A DNA stretch of 64,000 bases from Balneolales bacterium (GCA_022565805.1 JAIULZ010000002.1:1-64000); one strand, 5' to 3'. Counted from the stretch's first letter, positions 8,129 to 17,850 are shown. A program made the numbers and translations. The notes: a model not told the origin generated them from the sequence alone.

Positions 8129-10417
8129 CTAGAAATACAACCGATATAGTAGCGAAATATTCAGACCCGGTTCAGGGAATATGTCTTTAATTACAGAAGT
8201 ATGGTTACGATATTCTGTATTTAAAATATTTTGAACACTTGCCGAAAGTGTATGCAGTAAACCGCTCTCTCTCTGCGAAAATATATACGTCGCGCTAACA
8301 TCAAAAACCGAGTAAGCTGCCGTTTCACTTTCAAACTGATCGTTGCGACTTTGCTCTGCTGAAAACCTCCATTGAGGTCTTACACTAAACTGGTTGATCT
8401 GGAATTCTGTAAACAGAAGTCCTCCAAAAGGCGGAATTAGCGGCAGCGGTACAGAAGCGTCGGATGTGTCGAACTCTTCTCGCTCTGCTCTGTCTAAACG
8501 GCGCTCTGCATATACGTAAGATACGTTTCCTCCTGCAGACAAGCTTCTGTTCAGCCTTACTTTTGCGGAGGCTTCAAGACCGTAAAATAAAACTTCACCT
8601 TCATCAAACTGGAAGTTATTCAAGCCCGGAAATCGATTGCTTTCAATCCCTGTATCCCTGGGATATATGTAGTTCCAAAAAAAGTTTCGGAATGCAGTTA
8701 GTTCAATGTCGGCCAGCCGGTTACGATTACGTAAAAACACTTCTGCAGTAAATCCACGCTCAGCAGCCAAATCCGGATTACCAATTTCATACGTGTATGC
8801 CGCTAAATGGGGTCCTTCAGAATATAGTTCCTCTAATGAAGGGCTCCTGTAAGATAATAACATTGTGCTGCCAGCATAAATATCATTAAACAATCGGTAT
8901 ATAACAGCTGCAGAAGAGGAAACCCCTGCATTTGACCGTGATCTGATGAATCCTATTTCTGACATCCGCTCAGATTCAGGCACAGCGAGGCTTAAATCTA
9001 GCCGATTACCTAACTCAAAATGAAACCGGCCGTAGTCCATTTCCTGAATAGCAAAAACGGCTGCGCTAAACATCTGGCTATTAGGTGTTCGTGAGCCCGC
9101 AACCCGGTAGTCTTTCGCTTCTAACTGCAGACCGGCAAGTCCGGATTCAATAATCCCAAAACCTCTGTGTCTGGCCCTAAGCGCAAATTGAGCCATATTC
9201 TGGGCAAATTCTGTTCCCACAGATCCATTAGATTCCAGCTCTCTGTGATAGTATGCCGTAACACCAAGCTCTGCCTCGGCAAGCGTAAAAAAAGAATGAT
9301 CGAGAAGACGCTCTGCTCTTGAGGTATTCTGGAACCGCATCATCTCAATATCCACACCATTTGGATGTCCGCCATTGGGATCAGGTGGTATGCCGTAGTT
9401 AGATACATAAAAGTTGGCAGATGTTCCTGCATAACCCCACGGACGAATTGCAGAATAAGAAAACGTATTACTTGTAGTTTGAATGTAGGAATTCGTAAGT
9501 GTTCCCGAGGGTGTTTGAAAGTCACCGGCAAGTCTTCCATTCAGGTCAACTCCGAAAGCACCTCTGCCAGAAGGAAATCTTAATTGCACTGAGCCGGCTG
9601 CCTGTTCACTAACGGTTTGCCCCTGCAACGTTACGTTTCCAACCAGGCGATTGGGAATAGAAGTGGGTATATTATCACGAATAACGTTAATTACACCGCC
9701 TACAGCATTACCAGTATAAGCAAGCGCTGATGGCCCCCGTGCTATTTCAACTTCCCTGGCCGACATTGGGTCTATCGTTACAGCATGATCTGTTGCCACC
9801 GTTGAGACATCACCCGTTGAAAAACCGTCCTCCAGAATCATAACACGTTCGCCGGTCATTCCCCTAATAATTGGTCGGCCAGAAGCAGGACCAAGCGACC
9901 GTTGCTCAATGCCTGGCATATCCCGGAGTGTTTCTGCGAGAGTCGTACTTAGCTCTCTGCGCAAATCTTGACCTTGGATTTTAGCTGAAGCATGCTCAAC
10001 ACGCCCCCCAGAAACAGTTCGCTGATCCGTAACCACAACTGCGTCTCTGCCTATGTGTAGCGGCATCAGCTCAAAATGTCGATCCTCCTGGCCAATACCT
10101 TCCTCAATTTCAACCGTAAAGCTGCTCATTTCATAACCAATTCTATGAATAAAGATCGTAATCTTACCAATGGGAATATTTACAAGAGTAAACATACCTT
10201 CCCGGTCGGCAGTTACAGCCCGGTTAATATCATCAATATGAATGTATGCAAAAGCAACGGCCTGCCCTGTAATGCTATTCGTAATTTTTCCGGATAGTAC
10301 GCCTGTTGAGCTCTCGAATTTCGTATTTTCGATAGCTTTAGCACTGTAAGGCAAGAAAAAAGTTGCGACTGCAAAAAATACAGCGAATAATAACGGTATA
10401 GGGCTAAGTTTATACAT
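8129..10417 (-). CDS. TonB-dependent outer-membrane receptor, ZnuD-like
   Basis: 762 aa from the ATG at 10417. The frame is open to 10486, but the signal peptide starts here, MYKLSPIPLLFAV. A signal peptide (about 1-27) is followed by a carboxypeptidase-regulatory-like beta domain (about 40-120), a plug domain, then a 22-strand-type barrel ending LLYRLYF with a terminal Phe. The plug has GRPIIRGMTGERVMILEDG, DHAVTIDPM and EVEIARGPSALAYTGNAVGG. This resembles the zinc receptor ZnuD and related metal TonB-dependent receptors more than siderophore receptors. Just upstream in the same direction is a His-containing lipoprotein gene, and upstream of that a Fur/Zur-like palindrome. Together these suggest zinc or another metal as substrate, which is inference. 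Confidence 0.85.
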   Translation of the reverse strand: MYKLSPIPLLFAVFFAVATFFLPYSAKAIENTKFESSTGVLSGKITNSITGQAVAFAYIHIDDINRAVTADREGMFTLVNIPIGKITIFIHRIGYEMSSFTVEIEEGIGQEDRHFELMPLHIGRDAVVVTDQRTVSGGRVEHASAKIQGQDLRRELSTTLAETLRDMPGIEQRSLGPASGRPIIRGMTGERVMILEDGFSTGDVSTVATDHAVTIDPMSAREVEIARGPSALAYTGNAVGGVINVIRDNIPTSIPNRLVGNVTLQGQTVSEQAAGSVQLRFPSGRGAFGVDLNGRLAGDFQTPSGTLTNSYIQTTSNTFSYSAIRPWGYAGTSANFYVSNYGIPPDPNGGHPNGVDIEMMRFQNTSRAERLLDHSFFTLAEAELGVTAYYHRELESNGSVGTEFAQNMAQFALRARHRGFGIIESGLAGLQLEAKDYRVAGSRTPNSQMFSAAVFAIQEMDYGRFHFELGNRLDLSLAVPESERMSEIGFIRSRSNAGVSSSAAVIYRLFNDIYAGSTMLLSYRSPSLEELYSEGPHLAAYTYEIGNPDLAAERGFTAEVFLRNRNRLADIELTAFRNFFWNYIYPRDTGIESNRFPGLNNFQFDEGEVLFYGLEASAKVRLNRSLSAGGNVSYVYAERRLDRAEREEFDTSDASVPLPLIPPFGGLLFTEFQINQFSVRPQWRFSAEQSRNDQFESETAAYSVFDVSATYIFSQRESGLLHTLSASVQNILNTEYRNHTSVIKDIFPEPGLNISLLYRLYF

Positions 10418-10492
10418 TTTTAAGAATAAGGAAATAAAAAAGGGATAACAGCTAAAAAGCTGTATCCCAATTAAAAATATAAACAAGCTGTA

Positions 10493-10951
10493 TTAATTAT
10501 TCTCGGCTGGTGCTTGAATTAGAAAGCTAAATGGCCTGGAAGTATAGTCAGAATGATCTACATGAAATATTTCGAACTGAACTTCCGAGGACCCTGCCGC
10601 ATTGCCGTTGAGCTCAACTCTGAAGTTTTGGCTATCCATAGCTACTATATTAACGACATCTTCATTTGATATGCGTAATTCCATGAAGTAATCACTGCCC
10701 TCAGGAATAAATAACTCGTTGTCATCTCCTATAAACATGACGCTAATCATGCCGGTTGTCTCACCAACTTCCATTGAGATGTTATTCCCGTTCGCATAGG
10801 TTATGGTAGTTCCGTCTTGCCTTGCAATTTCTTCGCCATCGACCATTAATACTACACCATTAGCATCAATATGGCTGTGTGAACCAACATTACATGCGGC
10901 TAGCACAACAGAAAAAGATAAAATAAAAAAGATAGATAGATATTTGTTCAT
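10493..10951 (-). CDS. Small lipoprotein upstream of ZnuD-like receptor
   Basis: 152 aa. A signal peptide ends in a lipobox, VLAAC, with the lipidated Cys at residue 20. The mature part is acidic and beta-rich. It has GSHSHIDANG right after the lipid anchor and FHVDHSDY near residues 128-135, two His/Asp clusters that could bind a divalent metal. It resembles no family I can name with confidence. It lies 75 bp upstream of the receptor gene on the same strand, so the likely role is a surface or periplasmic metal-binding partner of that receptor. Confidence 0.7.
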   Translation of the reverse strand: MNKYLSIFFILSFSVVLAACNVGSHSHIDANGVVLMVDGEEIARQDGTTITYANGNNISMEVGETTGMISVMFIGDDNELFIPEGSDYFMELRISNEDVVNIVAMDSQNFRVELNGNAAGSSEVQFEIFHVDHSDYTSRPFSFLIQAPAENN

Positions 10952-10982
10952 AGCATTTTTTGGTTACTTGAATTTGAACTTG

Positions 10983-10998
10983 TGTTCTAAATATAACA
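10983..10998 (-). promoter_or_regulatory. Candidate Fur-family (Zur-like) operator
   Basis: TGTTCTAAATATAACA is an inverted repeat with six of eight half-site positions paired (TGTT-TA / TA-AACA). It ends 32 bp before the lipoprotein start codon. The E. coli Zur core is TGTTATA-N-TATAACA; this site has a two-base rather than one-base spacer, so the match is suggestive only. Confidence 0.4.
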
Positions 10999-11684
10999 AA
11001 GTTGCATTAAGAATGTTCCTAAGCTTTGTCCTTCATAGCATGTTTCATGATATTTTACATGCGTGAAAATAATTAGCATTAATTTTGCTTTAATAGAAAA
11101 CTGCCCACATACATTCAAAATCAATTATACCTTATAGTCATGCATGTTTAATCTCAAGTTAAACTATACGATTCTGGGTGCACTGCGTAAAGAGCGTGCG
11201 AATCACGTTTAACATACTACTATTATTATCTTTAGCTTAACAACATCTTCTTGCAAATAAGAAGCCAATTATAAGAACTCTTCTTTCTAATACTTAAAAA
11301 AAGGAGCAATAATTAAAAGACTTTGCACAACAGCTGTTAGACAATTACAAAATATAGCGTTTCAATAAAAGAAAGTTAATTAACGCAAAGGAGAACCCTG
11401 CTTCTTATGCCGCAATAGACGAACTTTGAGTCGCAAGCTTAAAAAAATAGTATGGCTTATCTTCTGTTTTCCGTCTTCCTGCTTCCTGCTTCCAAAAAAG
11501 CCTTCATTTAAGTGCTCCATTTCATAAGAGCCTATAAATCGATACCTTCTGCCATAAAACCACCTTTAAAGATTGCTACCGTGTCTCAAAACCGGGATAT
11601 TTATAAAAAATGAAAGAAAAAATTAATAATATTTGTGTCGTAAACGCAAGGCACTCAAATAATTAGATTGGGTTCGAATACAGC
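10999..11684. other. Long intergenic region, nothing firmly recognised
   Basis: About 690 bp, AT-rich, between divergently read genes. It includes a short C/T run near 11460-11495 (CTTCCTGCTTCCTGCTTCC). No open frame with gene-like composition and no RNA gene were seen. Confidence 0.45.
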
Positions 11685-12653
11685 TTGAAACTATTTAGCA
11701 CATTAAAAGGAATAGTCCGGCGACTAAAAACACATCCCCGTAAGGATTATTGGCAAAAGATTGTCAAGAAAACAGGAGTTTTACTCATACTTGGGCTTAT
11801 TTTTTATCAGCTAACGCAAATTGGATGGGCAGAAGTTCTGCAGTCGTTACCTGTACAGCCTTTGTTTTATATTCTGTTTCTGATGCTCTACATTTCGCTT
11901 CCGGTAGCAGAACTTTTTATTTACAGGCAAATCTGGCCAATAAAACGAATACCCCTGCTTAAAGCCTTCCTAACCAAAAGAGTGTACAACGAGGAAGTCA
12001 TGGGATATTCTGGTGAAGTATATTTAACGGTATGGGCAAAGGGCGAAACTGGTAAAAAAGCATCCGAATTAGCGCGAAACGTGCGGGACACGAATATTTT
12101 ATCGGCTGTATGTTCCTATACGATGGTCTTTATACTGGCCATTTTACTCATTACACAGGATATTATTCCTTTAAATCAAATTATTTCTGCAGGAAACAGT
12201 ACAGTTTGGTTAGCTGGTATTCTGGTTATAATTACTCTTTTAGGAACCGGGCTCTATTTCAGAAAATATTTTTTTGCTCTTCCTGCAGCAACTGCATCCA
12301 AAATCTTTGGGATATATAGTTTTCGTTTCGCTCTTCATCATGCCCTGCTGGTTCTGCAATGGGCTGTTGTAATACCTGAAACACCTCTGTCTACCTGGTT
12401 GATTTATCTGGCATTAATAATAGTTGTAAACCGTTTGCCTTTTATCCCCAGTAAAGATTTAGTTTTCGCGTGGGCAGGTATTGGACTGGCTGATACACTT
12501 GGTGTACCTGCCGCTGCAGTTGCGGCAATGCTACTCGTCTCGAGTGCACTCAATAAAAGCCTTAATTTCGGGCTTTATTTACTGGTTAGTAGCTGGAAGA
12601 CAAAAGTTAAAGCAATAGGAAAAGAAGATATGTCCAAAGATTTAATAGACTAA
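11685..12653 (+). CDS. Polytopic membrane protein, possible flippase-like protein
   Basis: 322 aa with a basic N-terminal stretch (about 1-25) followed by about seven membrane helices. The arrangement, with a cytosolic loop rich in charged residues (about 105-140), recalls lysylphosphatidylglycerol-synthase-type/UPF0104 flippase-like proteins, but no diagnostic motif was recognised. No in-frame ATG exists upstream, and the next Met lies inside a helix, so the TTG at 11685 is taken as start. It converges on the CDP-glycerol polymerase gene and overlaps it by 4 nt. The nearby polymer genes suggest an envelope role, but the opposite direction means it is a separate transcript. Confidence 0.55.
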   Translation: MKLFSTLKGIVRRLKTHPRKDYWQKIVKKTGVLLILGLIFYQLTQIGWAEVLQSLPVQPLFYILFLMLYISLPVAELFIYRQIWPIKRIPLLKAFLTKRVYNEEVMGYSGEVYLTVWAKGETGKKASELARNVRDTNILSAVCSYTMVFILAILLITQDIIPLNQIISAGNSTVWLAGILVIITLLGTGLYFRKYFFALPAATASKIFGIYSFRFALHHALLVLQWAVVIPETPLSTWLIYLALIIVVNRLPFIPSKDLVFAWAGIGLADTLGVPAAAVAAMLLVSSALNKSLNFGLYLLVSSWKTKVKAIGKEDMSKDLID

Positions 12654-13924
12654 CCGGCAGCAGCCTTTTCGGTATTATTGGGTAAAGAAAGCGGCATGGT
12701 TTCTTCAGAAGGCTGTTTCAGGATATGGGTATTAATAAATTCTATCACCCTTCCGGCTGCATCTCCGCTTTGATACTCAAAAAAAGATTTCCTCACCTGC
12801 TCCATCTTTTCATTATATAGGTCTGGCTGTTCAGATATGGCCAAAATTGTTTCAAGCAACCCTTTTTGAGTTGACACCTGTGGGCCTGTAATGACCTCTT
12901 CATAGGGAAGGGGCATTCCCCTTTCATATTCATTTTTATCGTAAGGAATAAAAACAGATGGTATATCGAGTAGAAGCCCTTCCAAATAAATACTGCTGTA
13001 ATCGGTTAAAATAAGATCAACGGCAGGGAGTAATTCCTCTACCGACTCTGCAATTTTATGATCTGCCAGAACAAAGCGATCCGATTGTTCCGAAAATTGA
13101 CCAAAGTTGAACTTGTCGTTAGGATGTGGTCGAAACAGCACTACTGCATTTAATTTTTCAAGAAAGTTCTTGACACCTGTTAAATCAACATCGTCAAAAG
13201 GAAACCAGCGTGTTTTGGTTCTTCTCCTGTAGGTAGGGGCATACATAATTACCATCGGTTCATTACGGCCCTTAAGGCTTCCAATATTCGGAAAAATACC
13301 CTGAAGTACTTGCTTGCTTTTAGGAGTATTTACCAGATGATCATACATAGGATAGCCCGTTTGCACAAAAGCTGACTCGTGTAAATTGAAGCGTTTTCCA
13401 AAAATATAGCTCACAAGAGATGACGAGCTCAAAAAATGGGTTAATGATCCAAAGCGATATTCCAAAATTTTCCGGTGAAGATATCCGGGGGGCTCATCAG
13501 TACCCGGGCGCATGTACTCCCCTTTTTTTGTTGGTAAACCGTGATATGTCTGTATTATTGCGGCTCTTCTGGGAAGCTTTAAAAAAGCAAAGTCGCTAGT
13601 TCCGTGTGTTAGAAGAATAGCCTTGGCAGTAGCCAAATGCTTTAAACCAGCCCAAGAATGCATCATACACACATGATTGGTCCCGAATTTTGATACCAGC
13701 TTTTTAAAAAGAACCGGGTTACGGGTCAGCCAGATAACCTTAGCATTATTTTCGCTAATAAGCTTTTCAAAAATAACCCGGGTATTTCCCCTGTATCCAT
13801 CGCCATGAAATGCAGTAAGCACGATCTTATCAGAATCTTGCTTCAAGAAACGGGGCAAAACGGCCGACAGCAGTCCTGCCAGCCATTGAATAGGGTAAAA
13901 TGTTTTGGGTGTATCCGTAATCAT
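12650..13924 (-). CDS. CDP-glycerol:poly(glycerophosphate) glycerophosphotransferase family protein
   Basis: 424 aa of the TagB/TagF-type family (PF04464), which transfers polyol phosphate from a CDP-activated donor to a growing chain. Visible features are IQTYHGLPTKKGEY near residues 122-135, a VIMYAPTYRRR segment near 223-233, VVLFRPHPN near 257-265, and the C-terminal LTDYSSIYLEGLLLDIP near 306-322. All are conserved landmarks of this family. Members in Gram-negative bacteria build teichoic-acid-like capsules or decorate glycans. It overlaps the upstream nucleotidyltransferase gene by one base (TGATG), implying coupled translation and that the two act in one pathway. Confidence 0.8.
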   Translation of the reverse strand: MITDTPKTFYPIQWLAGLLSAVLPRFLKQDSDKIVLTAFHGDGYRGNTRVIFEKLISENNAKVIWLTRNPVLFKKLVSKFGTNHVCMMHSWAGLKHLATAKAILLTHGTSDFAFLKLPRRAAIIQTYHGLPTKKGEYMRPGTDEPPGYLHRKILEYRFGSLTHFLSSSSLVSYIFGKRFNLHESAFVQTGYPMYDHLVNTPKSKQVLQGIFPNIGSLKGRNEPMVIMYAPTYRRRTKTRWFPFDDVDLTGVKNFLEKLNAVVLFRPHPNDKFNFGQFSEQSDRFVLADHKIAESVEELLPAVDLILTDYSSIYLEGLLLDIPSVFIPYDKNEYERGMPLPYEEVITGPQVSTQKGLLETILAISEQPDLYNEKMEQVRKSFFEYQSGDAAGRVIEFINTHILKQPSEETMPLSLPNNTEKAAAG

Positions 13925-14703
13925 CAGACTGTTGTGTCTGCAACAGAAAACGAATGAGACTTCATTTTTTCCTGCACTCTTGCCAAATCTGTCCGGGAAT
14001 CAATTTCATCCCAATAAACTTTACTAAAATCGGCCATTTTGAACGTAGCACCATGTTTTTTGATGATTTCCTGAATCACATATTCATAGTATACATTCGT
14101 TTTTCCTGCTAAAATATATTCGTTTAGCTCATTAAATAGCAGCTTTGAATAATCTGACGAAAATGAAGTGATATTTACCGTTTTATAAATCGTATCTGTC
14201 TTCGGAAGCTCCGAGCGAAAGCTCAAATACTCTACGAAACCTTTGGAGTTTACCGCAGCAGTTGTACCAGAATGGATTTCTGGATTGTAAATATCTAAAG
14301 CAATTGAGGGCTCGTTCACAAATTGCTTTAACATAGCTTCCGGATATATTAAATCGGCTTCAAGCAAAACATATGGCTCGTCTAATCTAAGACCAGCATA
14401 CGCCATCCACAAAGAGTAAATATTATTTGTTTTATCAAAAATATGATTATACAAAATATTTATTTCTGCCTGAAATTCGCGTGATTCCACGAAGTGCTGT
14501 ATCAACTCGTGTTTATATCCAGCTAAAATAATTATGCGCTCTATACCATTTGCAATTAAATTATGTATAGTTCTTTGTAGCAATGGTTTGCCGTTAACCT
14601 CTACAAGGCATTTGGGCTTATTTTTAGTAATATGCTCTAACCTGCTGCCTAATCCAGCAGCTAAAACTACAGCCGTTTTTATTTTCCCAATTGGTACTTT
14701 CAT
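13924..14703 (-). CDS. CTP-type sugar/alditol/amino-alcohol phosphate nucleotidyltransferase
   Basis: 259 aa. The N-terminal signature LAAGLGSRLEHITKNKPKCL (residues 14-33) is the nucleotide-binding loop of the NTP_transferase family. NNIYSLWMAY and YVLLEADLIYP mark the substrate and metal regions, and YWDEIDSRTDLARV closes the fold. The pattern is closest to LicC-type phosphocholine, aminoethylphosphonate or inositol-phosphate cytidylyltransferases rather than hexose-phosphate enzymes. Paired by a one-base overlap with a CDP-polyol polymerase, it likely makes the CDP-activated donor for that enzyme. The exact substrate cannot be read from sequence. Confidence 0.75.
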   Translation of the reverse strand: MKVPIGKIKTAVVLAAGLGSRLEHITKNKPKCLVEVNGKPLLQRTIHNLIANGIERIIILAGYKHELIQHFVESREFQAEINILYNHIFDKTNNIYSLWMAYAGLRLDEPYVLLEADLIYPEAMLKQFVNEPSIALDIYNPEIHSGTTAAVNSKGFVEYLSFRSELPKTDTIYKTVNITSFSSDYSKLLFNELNEYILAGKTNVYYEYVIQEIIKKHGATFKMADFSKVYWDEIDSRTDLARVQEKMKSHSFSVADTTV

Positions 14704-15112
14704 ACTTTCTCTTTGTTAGTAGAGTTATGAAGTTATAAACGAAGTTTATGCTTCAGTCTCATGCCATTTTTTAAAAAAAACTTTGGCCGACTTTACTTTG
14801 CTATGCTCTGTAAAAGGACTTATAAAAAAATCGTTTGGCCGTCTCGAAATTGTTTAACGAAGCCCGAATTATAATAGGTCTGAGCTGAAGTTATTTTTTT
14901 TCCTATGCATTCGCAGGAACCAGCTTATTCTTACAGAAACTTATCTTGTTAGCTGAATATTTATAAAAGATACAAATTATTTAAGGTATTTGTTACTGCG
15001 TTGCATCAAGCTGAATAATTATTTCCCAATAATTTAAGCGACTATTTGTTTGCAATATTCTTGATACAGCTAATCTAAGGGGCAATAAACTCAGTTACTC
15101 CAGATGTTTTCC
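14704..15112. other. Intergenic region, nothing recognised
   Basis: 409 bp, AT-rich, upstream of the nucleotidyltransferase gene and downstream of the methyltransferase gene, both on the minus strand. It presumably holds the promoter of the CDP-polyol pair. No RNA gene was seen. Confidence 0.45.
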
Positions 15113-15943
15113 TCAACGATTCACCTTCACTTTTTGAGCTAATCCCATAATTCCTGTTCCACTTACATTCGAGGCCCGTAAATCGGCCCAATTTAACAAC
15201 ATAGATGGTAAGAAAGTAATTAAGTACCAGAATGGCAAAACTAAAACAGCCAGAGCCCCATATTTATTAATCAAAAGCATGGGCCATTTTATGAGCATCA
15301 CCCATGCGGTATGACCGTAAAACCCATATGTGTATTTAATGTCTACCGGTTTTAATCCAGACTGCTTAAACTTAGACCGTAGCTCAGAGCTCGAATAACC
15401 GGCGCGCGCGTGCTCATCTACAAAGAATTCGTCTTCGCCAGCATCTTCTTCTGCAAGGTGAGACGGAGAATGCATCAAGAAATAGCCCCCATCCTTTAGT
15501 GCAGCTCGCATATTTCGCATTACGGACACATCCTCATGTATATGCTCGAGCACATCTACACAAAGAATAAAATCATAGATAGTTTCTTCTGAAAAAAAAC
15601 GGAGGTCGGCTTGTTTAAAGCTGATTTTACCTTCCCTAATTTCTTTTTCGAAATAGTGCTCACAATCTGCCAGATAATCTTCCTTAACATCTACTGCCAG
15701 AATATGATTTACTGCAAGATTACGAAGTAAAAAACGATCGTACTGACCAAAACCGTTTCCGGCATCCAGGATTCGTAATGGCCTATTTTTATCAGCATAA
15801 AGCGTGCGTATTCTGGATCTCACGTGCCAGCTTCTCAGAAAAAAAATGTCGAGTGTACGATAAAAAAGAGAGCGTAGAAACGAGTTAACTCGAATAATTT
15901 TGGCAAGCTTGTCTTTAACGGGATCGTAGGCAATTTGGCTCAT
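15113..15943 (-). CDS. Class I SAM-dependent methyltransferase with membrane-associated C-terminus
   Basis: 276 aa. Rossmann-fold motif I is LRILDAGNGFGQYDRFLL (residues about 54-71), followed by the acidic ligand of motif II (ILAVDVKEDYLADCEHYF) and motif IV (FILCVDVLEHIHED). A hydrophobic C-terminal region (about 215-255) could anchor it to the inner membrane. It starts 3 bp after the GT2 glycosyltransferase stop, so it is translated from the same transcript, and methylation of a lipid-linked sugar or glycan is plausible. Substrate unknown. Confidence 0.78.
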   Translation of the reverse strand: MSQIAYDPVKDKLAKIIRVNSFLRSLFYRTLDIFFLRSWHVRSRIRTLYADKNRPLRILDAGNGFGQYDRFLLRNLAVNHILAVDVKEDYLADCEHYFEKEIREGKISFKQADLRFFSEETIYDFILCVDVLEHIHEDVSVMRNMRAALKDGGYFLMHSPSHLAEEDAGEDEFFVDEHARAGYSSSELRSKFKQSGLKPVDIKYTYGFYGHTAWVMLIKWPMLLINKYGALAVLVLPFWYLITFLPSMLLNWADLRASNVSGTGIMGLAQKVKVNR

Positions 15944-15946
15944 TCT

Positions 15947-16951
15947 TTATTCCTCATAGCTAAAATATTCGTGTTGTCCATTACCAATCGATACTTGTAA
16001 ACCAACAGTTTCACCAATATTTACTTGCCTTGTATCTCTCTTATTACGCACCATCATTTCACCAAATAATCCTATGGAAAAAAACTGAAACCCTACGAGT
16101 ATGAGCAGAATACCAAATAAAAGCAGCGGTCGCTGCGCTAAAAACTGGTTATGAAATATGCGCATAAACACTAAATAGGCCGTAATTGCGCCGCCTGTAA
16201 ATACCGAAATAATTCCCGCAGAACCAAAAAAATGCATAGGGCGCTGTAAATACGACTTTATAAACATGAGTGTAATTAAATCCAGAAAACCGTAGATAAA
16301 CCGGCTTAAACCGAATTTGGATTTGCCGTATTTTCTTGGGTGATGCTTTACCTTTTTCTCTCCTATAGCTTCGTAGCCATCCCAATTTGCCAAAAGCGGG
16401 ATATACCTGTGTCGCTCGCCATAAAGCTCCAGCCGGTCTGCTACTTCTCTGCGATACACTTTTAATCCGCAATTAAAATCGTGCAGCTTAATACCGCTTA
16501 CAAGCGAGGTAATCTTATTAAAAAACAGTGATGGGATTTTTTTACCGGCAGGATCTTTCCGATCGTATTTCCAGCCTGAGACCAGGTCTAGATTTTCCAT
16601 GCGCAGCTGATCTGCCATTTCCGGCACTTCGAACGGATCATCCTGTAAGTCTGCATCCATTGTGGCTACATAGGAACCGGTGCAAACCGAAAAGCCGTTA
16701 TGAAGAGCTGTACTTTTACCGTAATTGCGTTTATGACGTATCCCCTTTATTCTCGAATTGGCTTTGGCCAGCGAAGAAATAACCTGCCACGATGAGTCTC
16801 GCGACCCATCGTCTACAAAGATTAATTCATAATCGTATCTGTTTTCCATCGCAGTATGAATACCACTTGCGAGTTCTTCCAGAGATTCAGCTTCGTCGAG
16901 AAGAGGAACTACAACACTAATTTTTTCTTTATCCAAACCGGGATTATTCAA
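15947..16951 (-). CDS. Family 2 glycosyltransferase, polyprenyl-phosphate sugar transferase type
   Basis: 334 aa. A GT-A domain (about 10-235) begins ISVVVPLLDEAESLEEL, with YELIFVDDGSRDSSW and the metal-binding MDADLQDDP. Two C-terminal membrane helices follow (about 240-265 and 275-300). This is the DPM1/GtrB layout: it transfers a sugar from a nucleotide donor to polyprenyl phosphate on the cytoplasmic face. It is the first gene of a two-gene unit with the methyltransferase. The product would feed envelope glycan synthesis, in keeping with the neighbouring polymer genes. Confidence 0.82.
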   Translation of the reverse strand: MNNPGLDKEKISVVVPLLDEAESLEELASGIHTAMENRYDYELIFVDDGSRDSSWQVISSLAKANSRIKGIRHKRNYGKSTALHNGFSVCTGSYVATMDADLQDDPFEVPEMADQLRMENLDLVSGWKYDRKDPAGKKIPSLFFNKITSLVSGIKLHDFNCGLKVYRREVADRLELYGERHRYIPLLANWDGYEAIGEKKVKHHPRKYGKSKFGLSRFIYGFLDLITLMFIKSYLQRPMHFFGSAGIISVFTGGAITAYLVFMRIFHNQFLAQRPLLLFGILLILVGFQFFSIGLFGEMMVRNKRDTRQVNIGETVGLQVSIGNGQHEYFSYEE

Positions 16952-17156
16952 AATTTATTGGTTACAATGCGTTTACAGAAAACGATCACAAAAATAAGCA
17001 GATACATTTTCTGCGAAATAGATTAAGTTACTTATTAAGCAGACTTCTGCTTCGTTTCATTATAACCGTTAATACTATTATTTTTGATTTTGATGAAAGG
17101 GTAACAGCCTTAATTTTTACCATCACAGAAGATATTTAATCTGTCAGACAATTTTA

Positions 17157-17504
17157 ATGGAAAAACTGTACTACAGCATTGGTGAAGTTAGCAAGTTAAC
17201 AGACGTAGAATCGCATGTTCTAAGATACTGGGAAACAGTGTTTACAGAGCTTAGTCCGGCAAAAAACAATTCCGGCAAGCGTACCTACACTAAAGAAGAC
17301 ATCGAAGTTGTAATGCGTTTAAAAGTTCTTATTAAAGATAAGGCTTATAGTACCGAGGGAGCTAAAAGAGCACTCCGCAATGAGGATGTAAATCAACAGA
17401 AACTGGATTTTCCCGAACAGCAAGATGTTCCTATTCCCGAGTTTCTTAAGAAAGACCTTCGTGAAATACGTCTTTTGCTAAAAGAAATTGCTGAAAAACT
17501 TTAG
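17157..17504 (+). CDS. MerR family transcriptional regulator
   Basis: 115 aa. The winged helix-turn-helix of MerR is at residues 4-70: YYSIGEVSKLTDVESHVLRY, then the recognition-wing segment NSGKRTYTKEDIEVVMRLK. A short C-terminal helix follows (about 88-115). There are no Cys residues for metal sensing and no effector domain, so this is the short HTH-only MerR type widespread in Bacteroidota. It is divergent from the glycosyltransferase gene with a 205-bp gap and could control it, but no operator was identified. The ATG at 17157 gives the natural N-terminus. Confidence 0.85.
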   Translation: MEKLYYSIGEVSKLTDVESHVLRYWETVFTELSPAKNNSGKRTYTKEDIEVVMRLKVLIKDKAYSTEGAKRALRNEDVNQQKLDFPEQQDVPIPEFLKKDLREIRLLLKEIAEKL

Positions 17505-17850
17505 CCTCACCATTTTGCCCGCATCTACTACATCTGTTACAAGTCCTTGAAAAACCAGCGTAAAATAAACGAGATATTTATAATTTGGCCGTATCCAAGG
17601 CGGCGCAGCAGAGTAAACTACAGCATAGCCTTCATTTATTTGCTATTCATTATAACGCTTAAACTCAGATTAAGTGAAAAGACCCTGAATCTTTGTTATT
17701 TTGATTAAACTCTCTGTATTTACTCTTTACGTTTAAAATATTGCAATCTGTATAAGAACGAACGGTTCTTAGATTTACTTCATTAAAACAAAAAAGAGCT
17801 ATAAAATACTGCCAAATTACAGGGCAGTCTCAGTTTACTTTAACCCGATT
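17505..17850. other. Intergenic region, nothing recognised
   Basis: 346 bp between the merR-type gene and the Lon-domain gene, AT-rich. No hairpin with a T-run and no tRNA were seen. Confidence 0.45.
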
